From positions 462,880 through 526,879 of the forward strand of contig NZ_JACHHP010000004.1 in the NCBI RefSeq assembly GCF_014202825.1: DNA of 64,000 bases, written 5' to 3'. The translations under genes were made by a program, and so were the position numbers. This document shows positions 28,374-37,098 of the stretch, piece after piece. The DNA is from Chiayiivirga flava. GTDB lineage: Bacteria; Pseudomonadota; Gammaproteobacteria; Xanthomonadales; Xanthomonadaceae. A model generated the notes under the pieces. The model was given only the letters and a program-made list of their open reading frames with translations, was not told where the DNA came from and did not search any database. Every line of letters begins with the position of its first letter. Positions within the stretch are counted from its first letter, which is position 1.

Positions 28374-30800
28374 ATGGCGTTGAAGCGGGGATTCGCACGC
28401 GCGCCGATGCGCGTGCTGGTGGCGGCGCTGGTGGCGCTGCCGGTGGCTGCCGCGGGCCTGCTGACCGTGCCGCCCACGGCGCACGCGGCCGCAGCGCGCA
28501 ACGCCGAGGATCTGCTGGTGGTCGACTGCCTGCTGCCCGGGCAGATCCGCAAGCTCGGCCGCCAGGCCAACTTCATGAGCGCACGCCGACCGATCCGCAC
28601 GGTGCAGGCCGATTGCGAGATCCGCGGCGGCGAATACGCGGCCTACGACCGAGCCAACTACCAAACCGCCCTCGGCGTCTGGATGGACCAGGCCGTCGCC
28701 GGCAACGCACAGGCGCAGAACTACGTCGGCGAAATCTACGCCAAGGGTCTGGGCACCGCCCCGGACCATGCGATGGCCGCCAGCTGGTTCCGCAAGGCCG
28801 CCGAGCAGGGCGACAAGCGCGCGCGGATCAACCTCGGCTACCTGTACGAGCAGGGGTTGGGCGTCGAGAAAAATCTCGGCGAGGCGCTGAATCTCTATCG
28901 CGCAGCATCCGGCATCACCGGCGACGAACTCGTCTTTGCGTCGACCGTGCAGGTGCAACTCGAAGCACGCGACCGTCAAATCTCCGGCCTGCGCCAGACG
29001 GTCGAGCAGCAGGCGCAGGAAAGCGCGGACCTGCGCGCGGAAAACGAGCAGCTCAGGCGCCAGCTCGGCGAACGCCGCCGCGCGCTGGAAACGGCGCAGC
29101 TCGAACTGCAGCAGACGCGCGCACGGCTCGACGACGTGCGTGCGGCCACCGGCGCGGACCTCGGCGAGCTCGACCGCCTGCGCGCCGACCTCAACGCACG
29201 CTCGGCCGATATCGACGGCGAATCGGCGCGGCTGCGCGCGCAGCAGCAGGAGTCGGCGCTGCGGGCACAGCGGGCGGAACAGCGCCTGACCGAACTGCGC
29301 CAGCGCGAGGCAGCGCTGGCCGGCAGCACGACGCCGGCCGCCGACAGCCAGGCCATGCTGGCCGACATCCGTGCCCAGACCTCGCAGCTGTCCGAGGCGG
29401 TCGCCGCCGCGCAGCAGAGCGCTGCAACGCTGCAGCAACAGCTCGCCGCCAACCAGGCCCTGCTCGACCGGCAGCGTGCGGCGTATCAGGCCGAAATCGA
29501 TCGCCTGCAGGCGCAATCGGACGGGCGCAAGCAGGAAGACTGGCAGCTGATGAAACTGCTGGAAAACCAGCTCACCGCGAAGGAATCGGAGATCCGCGAG
29601 CAGCAGGAGCGCATCGCGTCGCTGGAGCGGCGCATCGGCACCGGCACGCTCGCGGCCGGGGGATCGCTCGCCGGGACGCTGCCCACGCTCGAGATCATCG
29701 ACCCGCCGATCACCGCCACGCGCGGCCGTCCCGCCGCCGTGCTGCGCAGCGCACCCGGGCTGCACGAGGTGGTGGGCAAGGTCTCGGCGCCGCAGGGCAT
29801 CGACCGCATCACGCTCAACGGCGCGCCGGCCGATCTCGCCGCCAGCGGCGTGTTCCGCGGCCGCGTCGACGTGGCCGCGGGCGGCACCGTGGTGCAGGTG
29901 GCCGCGGTCGACGCACGCGGCGCCAGTGCCGAACTGGAATTCATGATCGTGCCGCAGGCCGCGGGCGCGCCGGCACCGGCCGCATCCGCGGGCGCGCCGG
30001 CCGGCAGCGTGCCCGACGGCGTCGACCTCGGCACGTTCCACGCCCTGGTCATCGGCAACAACACCTACCAGACCTCGAGTTATCCGGCACTCGCCAGCGC
30101 GGTCAACGACGCCACGGCCGTCGCGCAGACGCTCAAGCAGCGCTACGGCTACAGGACCACGCTGCTGCTCAACGCCACGCGCCTGGACATCCTCACCGCG
30201 CTCAACACGCTGCGCGAAGACCTGACCGCCGACGACAACCTGCTCGTCTACTACGCAGGCCACGGCGAACTCGGCAGCGATGGCGATCAGGGCTACTGGA
30301 TTCCCGTCGACGGCCAGCCGTCCGCGCCGCAGACCTGGATCTCCAACGCCGCGATCAGCGCCATCCTTGACACCATGCGCGCGCGCCATGTGCTGGTGGT
30401 GGCCGATTCCTGCTACGCCGGCGCGATGACGCGCTCGGCCGTCGCCACGTTCGACAACACCGTGATGCCGGACGATGCCTGGGCCGCCTGGGTCAAGGCG
30501 ATGGCCGGCGGCCGCTCGCGCACCGCGCTCACCTCCGGCGGCGTGCAACCGGTGCCCGACACCGGCAGCGGCAAGCACAGCTACTTCGCCCGCGCCTTCC
30601 TCAACGTGCTCGAAGACAACAACCGCCTGCTCGAAGCCCAGCGCCTGTTCCGCGAGATCAACACCGCGCTCGCGCTGTCGGCGATCGATTCGCCGGTGCC
30701 GCAATCGCCCGAATACTCGCCGATCCGCTACGCCGGGCACGAATCGGGCGAATTCTTCTTCCTCCCGCGCGACCGCCGCGTCGCCGTCGCCTCCCGCTGA
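28374..30800 (+). CDS. Exported caspase-fold (peptidase C14) protein with Sel1 repeats and coiled coil
   Basis: An 808-residue protein. A signal peptide (cleavage near residue 38) is followed by two Sel1-like repeats (about 110-180, AQNYVGEIYAKGLG..., ARINLGYLYEQGLG...). A long coiled coil rich in Gln, Glu and Arg (about 195-425) comes next, then an Ig-like segment (about 445-535). The C-terminal caspase domain starts at FHALVIGNNTY and has the catalytic His630 in YYAGHGE and Cys680 in DSCYAG. Both catalytic residues are present, so it may be an active periplasmic protease. GGAGG at 28361-28365 supports the start. It is divergent from the PP2C gene. Confidence 0.85.
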   Translation: MALKRGFARAPMRVLVAALVALPVAAAGLLTVPPTAHAAAARNAEDLLVVDCLLPGQIRKLGRQANFMSARRPIRTVQADCEIRGGEYAAYDRANYQTALGVWMDQAVAGNAQAQNYVGEIYAKGLGTAPDHAMAASWFRKAAEQGDKRARINLGYLYEQGLGVEKNLGEALNLYRAASGITGDELVFASTVQVQLEARDRQISGLRQTVEQQAQESADLRAENEQLRRQLGERRRALETAQLELQQTRARLDDVRAATGADLGELDRLRADLNARSADIDGESARLRAQQQESALRAQRAEQRLTELRQREAALAGSTTPAADSQAMLADIRAQTSQLSEAVAAAQQSAATLQQQLAANQALLDRQRAAYQAEIDRLQAQSDGRKQEDWQLMKLLENQLTAKESEIREQQERIASLERRIGTGTLAAGGSLAGTLPTLEIIDPPITATRGRPAAVLRSAPGLHEVVGKVSAPQGIDRITLNGAPADLAASGVFRGRVDVAAGGTVVQVAAVDARGASAELEFMIVPQAAGAPAPAASAGAPAGSVPDGVDLGTFHALVIGNNTYQTSSYPALASAVNDATAVAQTLKQRYGYRTTLLLNATRLDILTALNTLREDLTADDNLLVYYAGHGELGSDGDQGYWIPVDGQPSAPQTWISNAAISAILDTMRARHVLVVADSCYAGAMTRSAVATFDNTVMPDDAWAAWVKAMAGGRSRTALTSGGVQPVPDTGSGKHSYFARAFLNVLEDNNRLLEAQRLFREINTALALSAIDSPVPQSPEYSPIRYAGHESGEFFFLPRDRRVAVASR

Positions 30801-30913
30801 CGGCCGCGGCGTGCGGCGCGGACGCCGCCGCACCGCCCGCTTGTCTGCCCGGTGCGCCCCGCGTATCATGCGCGGCCCTTCCGCCCACTGCCGCGGACGG
30901 GGTGCGACACACC

Positions 30914-31005
<92 letters not shown>

Positions 31006-31086
31006 CACAGCAAGACGTTGATTTTTCAGTCATCGACGTCGGGTTGAGAGCAAGGCGCATGGTCCAGCAGGTTGGTCCGCCAGCCC

Positions 31087-32335
31087 ATGCGTCTTGCTCA
31101 CCATCTTCTGCGCCATCCTTCCGGTATCTACCATTTCCGTTTGAGGGTCCCAAGCGACCTGTTCGAGGCGGTGGGTCGCCGGGTCGTCAAGATTTCGCTT
31201 CGTACTCGGGACGCCGGTGTAGCCCGGGCGTATGCGTATGGCGCGCGCTATGCTGCGGCCTTCGCCGCCTTCAGAGCGCAATCGATGCACAAGCTCCCAT
31301 TTCTCGATGAGATTTTGAGGGCGGCGCAAGCCGGTCAGGTGCGCGAATACGAGTTGGCGCTGCCCAGTGGCGTGAAGCTGCGTGCTGATGGTCCTGAGGA
31401 CCACGCGCGGGCGATGGAGGCACTGCGCACGGTCTTGGGCACCGATCCGCAGCCGACCTATCCCGGGCAGTTCTCGGCTGCACAGCCCAAGCCTGCACCG
31501 GTGGCCAACGGCATCAGCCTAGGCGAGGCCGCGCGCAAATATCTGCTCACGCTCGACAGCAACACGATGCCGGACAAAACCCGGTCGCAGAAGCGGGCGG
31601 CGGTATTGGGGTTCGCGCGCTGAAATGGCGAGGCCGAACCTTTCGGTGCGGTGACGCACGGATGTCGCTGAGTGGATGCAGAGCTTGCGCAACTCAGGCC
31701 TCGCCACGCCCACGATGTTCAACAAGGGCAGCTACCTGAAAGCCTGCTTTGCGTGGGCGCAAGGTGCCGGTTACTTCCCGATGGGCGACAACCCGGCGGC
31801 AGGCCAGGTGAAGTTCTCGACCACGGAGAAGCGGCACCGTCGCAAGCTGGGATTTCAGGCCTTTACCCCAAACCAGGTCAAACGTATCTACGCGCCTGAG
31901 GCGTTGGAGAAGGTCAACGAGCAGACCCGCTGGGGTGCTCTCGTGGGCCTGTACACTGGCGCGCGCGTAACGGAGGTCGGCCAGCTGCGCCTGGACGATT
32001 TCTTCACCGACGACGATGGTGTGTGGTGCCTGCGGGTGACAGATGAGGGGTCACACAGGCGCGACGACACTCCCGAAGTCAGGCTGCCCTGTGGAATGTC
32101 CTCGCAGCATCAGGCTCAAGTGGGCGCATTGAGCGCGTTTGGTACACCAAAATGGGGAAGGCCCTCTCACGAGGGCTCGCCCGGGTACAGCTCGAACACT
32201 TCACCTTCCATATCTGCGAAGGCGATCACACTCCCCACATGTGTGGGCTGGCGTACGGCACGATTTAGTGGTTATCTGTTTCAACGCTTCTGGGGAAGCA
32301 TGTTCATACGGGGCGCCAGTGCTCGGGGGCGATGA
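31087..32335 (+). pseudogene. Site-specific tyrosine recombinase (integrase), broken
   Basis: The N-terminal part (MRLAHHLLRHPSGIYHFRLRVP, then KISLRTRDAGVARAYAYGARYAAAF) matches the start of tRNA-targeting integrases. It reads to an in-frame TGA at 31621-31623, where a Trp codon would be expected (FAR-stop-NGEAEPFGAVT). A one-base shift near 31655-31665 then moves the frame to the part starting DVAEWMQSLRNSGLATPTM, which holds the core-binding domain and the first catalytic Arg in TGARVTEVGQLRLDDF. Past about 32095 similarity is lost: no HxxR box or catalytic Tyr is visible. So stop, frameshift and C-terminal loss make it inactive. Confidence 0.85.
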
Positions 32336-32541
32336 AGCGGCGAAAGTCAGGTTGCTTCGTCGATATTGTTGGATGCGTTCGCGACGGACTGTGATCGCTC
32401 CTTGGAAGAACGCTTTCAGCTTCCCACGTGGGGGCGCCGCTCGAATGCGACCGTGCGGTCGGCACTACCTATTGCAAGAAGCTGCTGAGCTTTCGTTGGC
32501 TTCTTGGATAGTTCTCGTTTCGCAAACCTAAGGAGATGAAG
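32096..32541 (+). other. Degenerate stretch after the integrase remnant
   Basis: No intact gene is seen. Coding-like fragments in shifting frames (for example ERVWYTKMGKALSRGLARVQ from about 32126, ending in a stop at 32266-32268) suggest gene debris, perhaps rearranged integrase or another lost gene. The promoter of the cargo operon should lie in the last 150 bases; no clear match to a consensus was found. Confidence 0.4.
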
Positions 32542-33543
32542 ATGCGAGTGGCTCTCATGGCGTTGCTTTTGGGCGCCGTCGGTACAGCTTTTGCAACACC
32601 CCCCACCTGCGGTGTAGGAGGTTCGTTTAATCCCTCGCCGGGCTGGGCAATTCTGCCTCCCGAAAACACGACCCCCGACCTCAGTGTTGCCTATCCTGCA
32701 AACGGGGCGACCGTGGGCAATCGAGTACTGCAAGTGCGGGGTCGTTACGAGGGCCCGCCCAACACCGGCGTGTCAGTGAACGGGTTAGCCTCGCTCCAAA
32801 GCGGCGATTACTTCCTTAGTCAAGACGTATTACTGAGCCCAGGCCTTAACACGATTACGGTGGTCTTAACCCCTCCCGGCGCCGCACCGCTGTCAGTCTC
32901 GCGAACGGTAACGTATGATCCAAATCTTGCCGCACCGGCCCACCTGTCTGCTTCAATGACGGGAGATTACGCGCCTTTCTCAACCCGCTTCGACGTTTCC
33001 TTGTCGGGTTCGAGTCAGCAGATTGTCAGAGTGCGTGCTGACTACCGCACTGACGGTACGTATGAGTTCGACACTGGCCTAAACTCCGATCAAAACTGGA
33101 ACCTGAGCACGATTCACCGGCATCCGGGGCTTTTTCAAGCGAGCGTGGAAGTCACACTCGATGACGGTGCGTTGGCGACGCCCCAAGTCATTGTCTCCAT
33201 GTCTCGGTGGAGCTTGGGCGAAGATCTGCAACGCACCCGCTACACCTTGTGCAAAGTCTTCGAAACCTACCGTGAGCAGCTTTCTTTGCATCAGTATTCG
33301 GCTGCGCTTGAAGCGTTCACCGAAGAGGCGCGAGCTGAGCTCGAAGCCTTCACGTTGGGGCTGGGCAACAATGGTGCGTCGGTTGCCTCCCAACTGGGTG
33401 AGATCATCGATGGCACGATTGGAGCTGACACGGCAGAGCTGACGCTTGCTCGTCCCGTCACCGGTACCCCTGGCACGTTTGACAGCTATCCCATCCTATT
33501 TATCCGAGAGGCGGATGGCGTATGGCGAATTTCCTCTCTCTGA
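32542..33543 (+). CDS. Exported protein with an Ig-like (glucodextranase B/Big-type) domain, island gene 1
   Basis: A 333-residue protein with a signal peptide (MRVALMALLLGAVGTAFA). Residues about 30-115 (PDLSVAYPANGATVGNRVLQVRGRYEGPPNTGVSVNG...LSPGLNTITVVLTPPG) look like the Ig-like domain often found in secreted carbohydrate-active or adhesive proteins. A second beta-rich region follows, then a C-terminal alpha/beta segment (TYREQLSLHQYSAALEAFTEEARAELEAF...WRISSL) that resembles an NTF2-like fold. Function is unknown. The second ATG (32542) is chosen because AGGAG (32531-32535) sits six bases before it. Its end overlaps the next gene by 22 bases. Confidence 0.75.
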   Translation: MRVALMALLLGAVGTAFATPPTCGVGGSFNPSPGWAILPPENTTPDLSVAYPANGATVGNRVLQVRGRYEGPPNTGVSVNGLASLQSGDYFLSQDVLLSPGLNTITVVLTPPGAAPLSVSRTVTYDPNLAAPAHLSASMTGDYAPFSTRFDVSLSGSSQQIVRVRADYRTDGTYEFDTGLNSDQNWNLSTIHRHPGLFQASVEVTLDDGALATPQVIVSMSRWSLGEDLQRTRYTLCKVFETYREQLSLHQYSAALEAFTEEARAELEAFTLGLGNNGASVASQLGEIIDGTIGADTAELTLARPVTGTPGTFDSYPILFIREADGVWRISSL

Positions 33544-33857
33544 GCTCTAAGGTTGTCGCGGGGCAGCTTTGCTTCACCACGTTGGTGACGCCGGGACTGG
33601 CGTCAGCGAGTGACATGCCTGCGAATATTCCTGGCTTGGGTTGGTTGGCCGCATTGCTTATCGCGTGCCTTCCGGCATTCGTGCTCGTCACGATAGCAAT
33701 GGCGCGCGCCATTGCCGCCCTCGTAAAAAAATCGTCTCACAGATTAGAGACACTGGATTACTGGATCATCTGGGCCACGCACCTATCCCTGGTGCCCTGG
33801 TACATCCTGCTGGTCTGGTTTGCAATCTCACAACCCCATTCAGGAGCAACCCGATGA
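33522..33857 (+). CDS. Small membrane protein, island gene 2
   Basis: A 111-residue protein with a hydrophobic N-terminal segment that could be a signal peptide (SSKVVAGQLCFTTLVTPGLASA) and two transmembrane helices (WLAALLIACLPAFVLVTIAMA and THLSLVPWYILLVWFAI) joined by a basic loop (RAIAALVKKSSHRLETLDYW). I do not recognise it. It overlaps the genes on both sides (22 bases with gene 1, four bases with gene 3), so the three are translated as one unit and it may anchor or export a partner. Confidence 0.65.
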   Translation: MANFLSLSSKVVAGQLCFTTLVTPGLASASDMPANIPGLGWLAALLIACLPAFVLVTIAMARAIAALVKKSSHRLETLDYWIIWATHLSLVPWYILLVWFAISQPHSGATR

Positions 33858-36646
33858 AGTGGATGCGGCGTATTTTCATCTCATGCTTGATGGTGCCCGC
33901 AGCGGCTGCTGCGTATGAAATAGAGACCCACGCTTGGATCATGCATCAAGGATACTTAAGATCCGACCTCGCATCAGGCGAGCTCCGCACGCGATTGGGT
34001 TTTGACCGGCTTGTAGAACAACAGCCTTTTCAAGTCTTTTACGAACTCCCAAGCATTGGGTCTCGAGATGCCTATCTCGATGTAGTGCCGGATCCACTTT
34101 TTGGTCAGAGTAGTGACGCTTACTTAAATCCCATCTATCATCGTCCGCCGACGCCCTACGAGCGACAACGGTTCGTCTACACCTCTGGCCCGGCTGATCC
34201 GAATTCGACCAATGGGCTTTTCCTGACGCCGCATACTGTTGGGGCTGCCCTCGTTCGGGGCGCTGTCAGAGAGGATGACCTTCTTCACGACGAAGCCGGT
34301 CAGGAGCTGCGCGATGCCGATCCCCACGGCGATATTTTTCGTGTCTTCAACCACTTCTACGATCCCATTAATGACCGTGGATTAACAATCCCTCTTGGCT
34401 GTAACTTCGTCTTGAGTCAGCCTTGCTATAAGTCCGTCGATTGGGCACTGGGAACTACAGACGCCTTTTCTACAAACTTCTCTCCAATGCAAAATCGGAG
34501 AAATCACTTTTCTTGGAACGACGCACGCGAGCATCTGTGGCAGGCGCTTACGTTCAAGTCGGCCGCTACTAACTCAGCTCAGTACGCCGTAGCTCAGGCA
34601 AGAGACTCAGGCCTGCGACGCGTCTATTGGAACTCGAGTCTGAAATCGATTGGTCACACCGTCCACCTGCTGCAAGACACCGCACAGCCGCAGCACACTC
34701 GGAATGATCGTCACAACCCTCCCGGCAACCATCCCTTCGGAACCGACGAGAACCGCCGGATGATGGAAGCGTTCGCCAACCTCCGGGTCACCGGGAATCT
34801 CGCGACTACAGGCGGGGATTTTCATCGAATATTCCGAAACATGGTCAATGCGCAACCGGCTGCTGGCCTAACGAGTCCGCCGGCGGCGGGCAACTATCCA
34901 GTTCCGAAGTTCAGCACCCCGTTAAAATTTTTCACCACACGCAGCAGCGACCTCTCGGTCGAAGCACGGCGTGGCCTCGCTGATTACAGCAATCGTGGCT
35001 ATTACAGCGACGGGACGAAGCCGGGGCAGAGCGACGACTACGATTTCCCGCCGCAAGACTTGACGGACCCCGGATTCACTCTGGGGTACGGCGCCACCGT
35101 AGTTCAGCCTGGCTACGGAACCTTGCAGAGAATGAATCTGTATCATGAGGTACCCGACCTCGTAGCGCCGACACACCCTGACGCATGCGAGATCAATGGT
35201 AAGTTGCCCGTGCTCTCAGTGTCAGCGTTAAGTGATTTCCAAGCCGTTTCTTCTGCTGCTCTTCCGATGTCATCACTGTCGTTCGACACGTACAAATGCA
35301 ACCAAGACAACCTTCTTCCGCGCGCCATCGCTTACTCGGCTGGGTTGGTGAATCATTTTTTCCGTGGTACGCTTGAAATTCAAGCTCCGCCACAACGGGT
35401 TCTTGCGGTTGTCGACCAGGGCGTGGCACATTCGGTCGACTCAAACGGCTACCCGCGCCGGACCGACAACAATGAAATTTTCGGCTTTGAAAAGCTTCGG
35501 CTACGGGTGAAGAACAGCACATCAGATATCTTGGAAAGCGGCACTCAGAATACGTATTCTCAGACCATCGGGGGCTCGAATGGCCCGTCGTCTGGTCGAA
35601 TGGTGGCGATTGCGAGATATCACCGAAATCCTTGTTACCAACCTGACATGTCCGGGGAGCGACGCGTGACGATGCCGCTCAACGGAACGCTACAGCCGCC
35701 CGTCAACTGTCCCACGACCGGATCGCGGACCCATTATGATGAGATTTCCGTGTCGGCCGCAGTGTCCGTTGCACCTGGTGATTTCGGCACAGGGTCGGGC
35801 GCTTCGTTTAAGGACATGATGTTTGATTTCACCGCTGACCCGATTCCCGTCAACGCCACCGACTTGTTCATCCAGGTGGTTTATCGTGGCCCTCTCGGCG
35901 AGGAGGCGGATGGAATCGCCTTGGGTACTTACGATGCGCGCGAGCCCATGTTTGTATCGTTCTGGAACAACACCGACTACTACAATCAGAATGGTGCGTG
36001 GGCCAGTGCTGTCGGCTCCACCGGTGTGTACAGAAAAGCTGTCAAAAATTTTCAATTCTGCGCGGGCGTCGGAGCCGACCGCACGGTGCTGATTCAGTAC
36101 AACAGCCTCGGTAGCCCGGCGATGAGTTTCCCCGAGCCGGCAGGATACATGCGTTTTGCAGTAATCCCGGCAAAGCCTGTTGCGTCGGAGAACGTCATTC
36201 TGCGCGGGAATCCTAGTTTCTTCGACCCTCAGCCTCCCATCGTCTACGAGCCGCCAGCAATCGGCGTGAGTGGAACAATCAATCAAGCCAACAAGGAGCG
36301 AATCGGACTGGCAACCGCTCCTTATCCTCTGGCGTCCGCGCCATTGGCTTCCTGTCCGACCACGCCGCCGAGTAACTCCGAATTTATCTGGTGCGTCGAG
36401 CCTATTCTGGTACGTCGAGGCCTAGCCGGAGGGAAGGTGGCGCAGCCGATCTACCTCACCAACAGCGTCGCACCGTCGCCCGTCCCTGATGCGGGGAGCC
36501 TCCCGGCTTTTGCTCTTCCCCCAGTTCAAAATGTCGCTTCCAACTACTGGAATACCTCCCTGACACCTTGCCCGTTGCTTCTCACCGGCTGGACGGTCAA
36601 TCTTGAAGAGATTCTCGGACTTGAAGAGCAGCTTCTGTCGTTGTGA
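33854..36646 (+). CDS. Large exported protein, zinc phospholipase C / P1 nuclease-like N-terminal domain, island gene 3
   Basis: A 930-residue protein with a signal peptide ending near residue 19 (AAAAA-YEIETHAW). The mature N-terminus has His26 and His31 right after the cleavage site, then FRVFNHFYDP, then GHTVHLLQDTAQPQHTRND with His268, His271, Asp275 and His281. This arrangement (His near the mature N-terminus, H-x2-H-x3-D-x5-H later) resembles the three-zinc phospholipase C/P1 nuclease fold. The C-terminal half (about 450-930) is beta-rich and unrecognised. AGGAG at 33842-33846 supports the start, and it overlaps island gene 2 by ATGA. Base composition is unlike the chromosome. The substrate could be lipid or nucleic acid. 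Confidence 0.7.
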   Translation: MKWMRRIFISCLMVPAAAAAYEIETHAWIMHQGYLRSDLASGELRTRLGFDRLVEQQPFQVFYELPSIGSRDAYLDVVPDPLFGQSSDAYLNPIYHRPPTPYERQRFVYTSGPADPNSTNGLFLTPHTVGAALVRGAVREDDLLHDEAGQELRDADPHGDIFRVFNHFYDPINDRGLTIPLGCNFVLSQPCYKSVDWALGTTDAFSTNFSPMQNRRNHFSWNDAREHLWQALTFKSAATNSAQYAVAQARDSGLRRVYWNSSLKSIGHTVHLLQDTAQPQHTRNDRHNPPGNHPFGTDENRRMMEAFANLRVTGNLATTGGDFHRIFRNMVNAQPAAGLTSPPAAGNYPVPKFSTPLKFFTTRSSDLSVEARRGLADYSNRGYYSDGTKPGQSDDYDFPPQDLTDPGFTLGYGATVVQPGYGTLQRMNLYHEVPDLVAPTHPDACEINGKLPVLSVSALSDFQAVSSAALPMSSLSFDTYKCNQDNLLPRAIAYSAGLVNHFFRGTLEIQAPPQRVLAVVDQGVAHSVDSNGYPRRTDNNEIFGFEKLRLRVKNSTSDILESGTQNTYSQTIGGSNGPSSGRMVAIARYHRNPCYQPDMSGERRVTMPLNGTLQPPVNCPTTGSRTHYDEISVSAAVSVAPGDFGTGSGASFKDMMFDFTADPIPVNATDLFIQVVYRGPLGEEADGIALGTYDAREPMFVSFWNNTDYYNQNGAWASAVGSTGVYRKAVKNFQFCAGVGADRTVLIQYNSLGSPAMSFPEPAGYMRFAVIPAKPVASENVILRGNPSFFDPQPPIVYEPPAIGVSGTINQANKERIGLATAPYPLASAPLASCPTTPPSNSEFIWCVEPILVRRGLAGGKVAQPIYLTNSVAPSPVPDAGSLPAFALPPVQNVASNYWNTSLTPCPLLLTGWTVNLEEILGLEEQLLSL

Positions 36647-36976
36647 CTCACGTCGCTCACGCGAGTCAAAAGAGCAGTAACCGGCTATGACGAACGTACC
36701 GGGCCCGAGCCGGTCTGGTACACATCTACGAGGAAGGAGTCAACGAACCGAAAAGGCGCCATCGCCTGCCCCCGCTGTATCGGCTGAGAGTCTGTCTTGG
36801 CGAGGGGTGCGTATGCGGACTTGTCCGGAACGAACCTGACCGTTCCCCAGACCCTCCGTCAGTCTGTGGGGTCGAAGCGTCGCAATGGTAGACTTGGCAC
36901 TTGGTCCACTCAGGAGTTCACTCCGACCGTGGTCCATGTGCCCAGATTTTGGGGGTGGGGCGGGGGACGTACGGTC
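36647..36976. other. Gap at the right end of the island
   Basis: The 330 bases after island gene 3 contain no convincing gene. A short imperfect hairpin (GACTC...GAGTC, 36643-36665) without a T run could be a weak terminator. The rest looks like non-coding element DNA ending at the right repeat. Confidence 0.4.
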
Positions 36977-36995
36977 TCCCACCCTCTCCGCCATA
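36977..36995 (+). repeat. attR: right direct repeat of the island
   Basis: A perfect 19-base copy of 30987-31005 with no tRNA body attached. It marks where the original chromosome resumes. Confidence 0.92.
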
Positions 36996-37004
36996 TCGGA
37001 CAGG

Positions 37005-37036
37005 AAAGCCCCGCACTGCGGGGCTTTCTTGTTTTT
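37005..37036 (+). terminator. Rho-independent terminator, probably the original tRNA-Ser terminator
   Basis: AAAGCCCCGC (37005-37014), loop ACT, GCGGGGCTTT (37018-37027), then CTTGTTTTT. It begins nine bases after the right repeat. In the uninterrupted chromosome it would follow tRNA-Ser directly. Confidence 0.88.
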
Positions 37037-37098
37037 GGCGGGAATCGGGATTTTCGATGCCCTAGACTGTCGGCTCCATTCGTCAGCGAAGCGCTCCG

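Noticed and set aside
25280..30800. Kinase and caspase genes as part of a known named defence system
   Set aside because: No nucleotide-binding sensor, nuclease or other partner of known defence systems is nearby, and the caspase-fold protein has a signal peptide.
36740..36994. Minus-strand frame ending in the right att repeat
   Set aside because: No ribosome site, composition not protein-like, and it runs through the tRNA-derived repeat.
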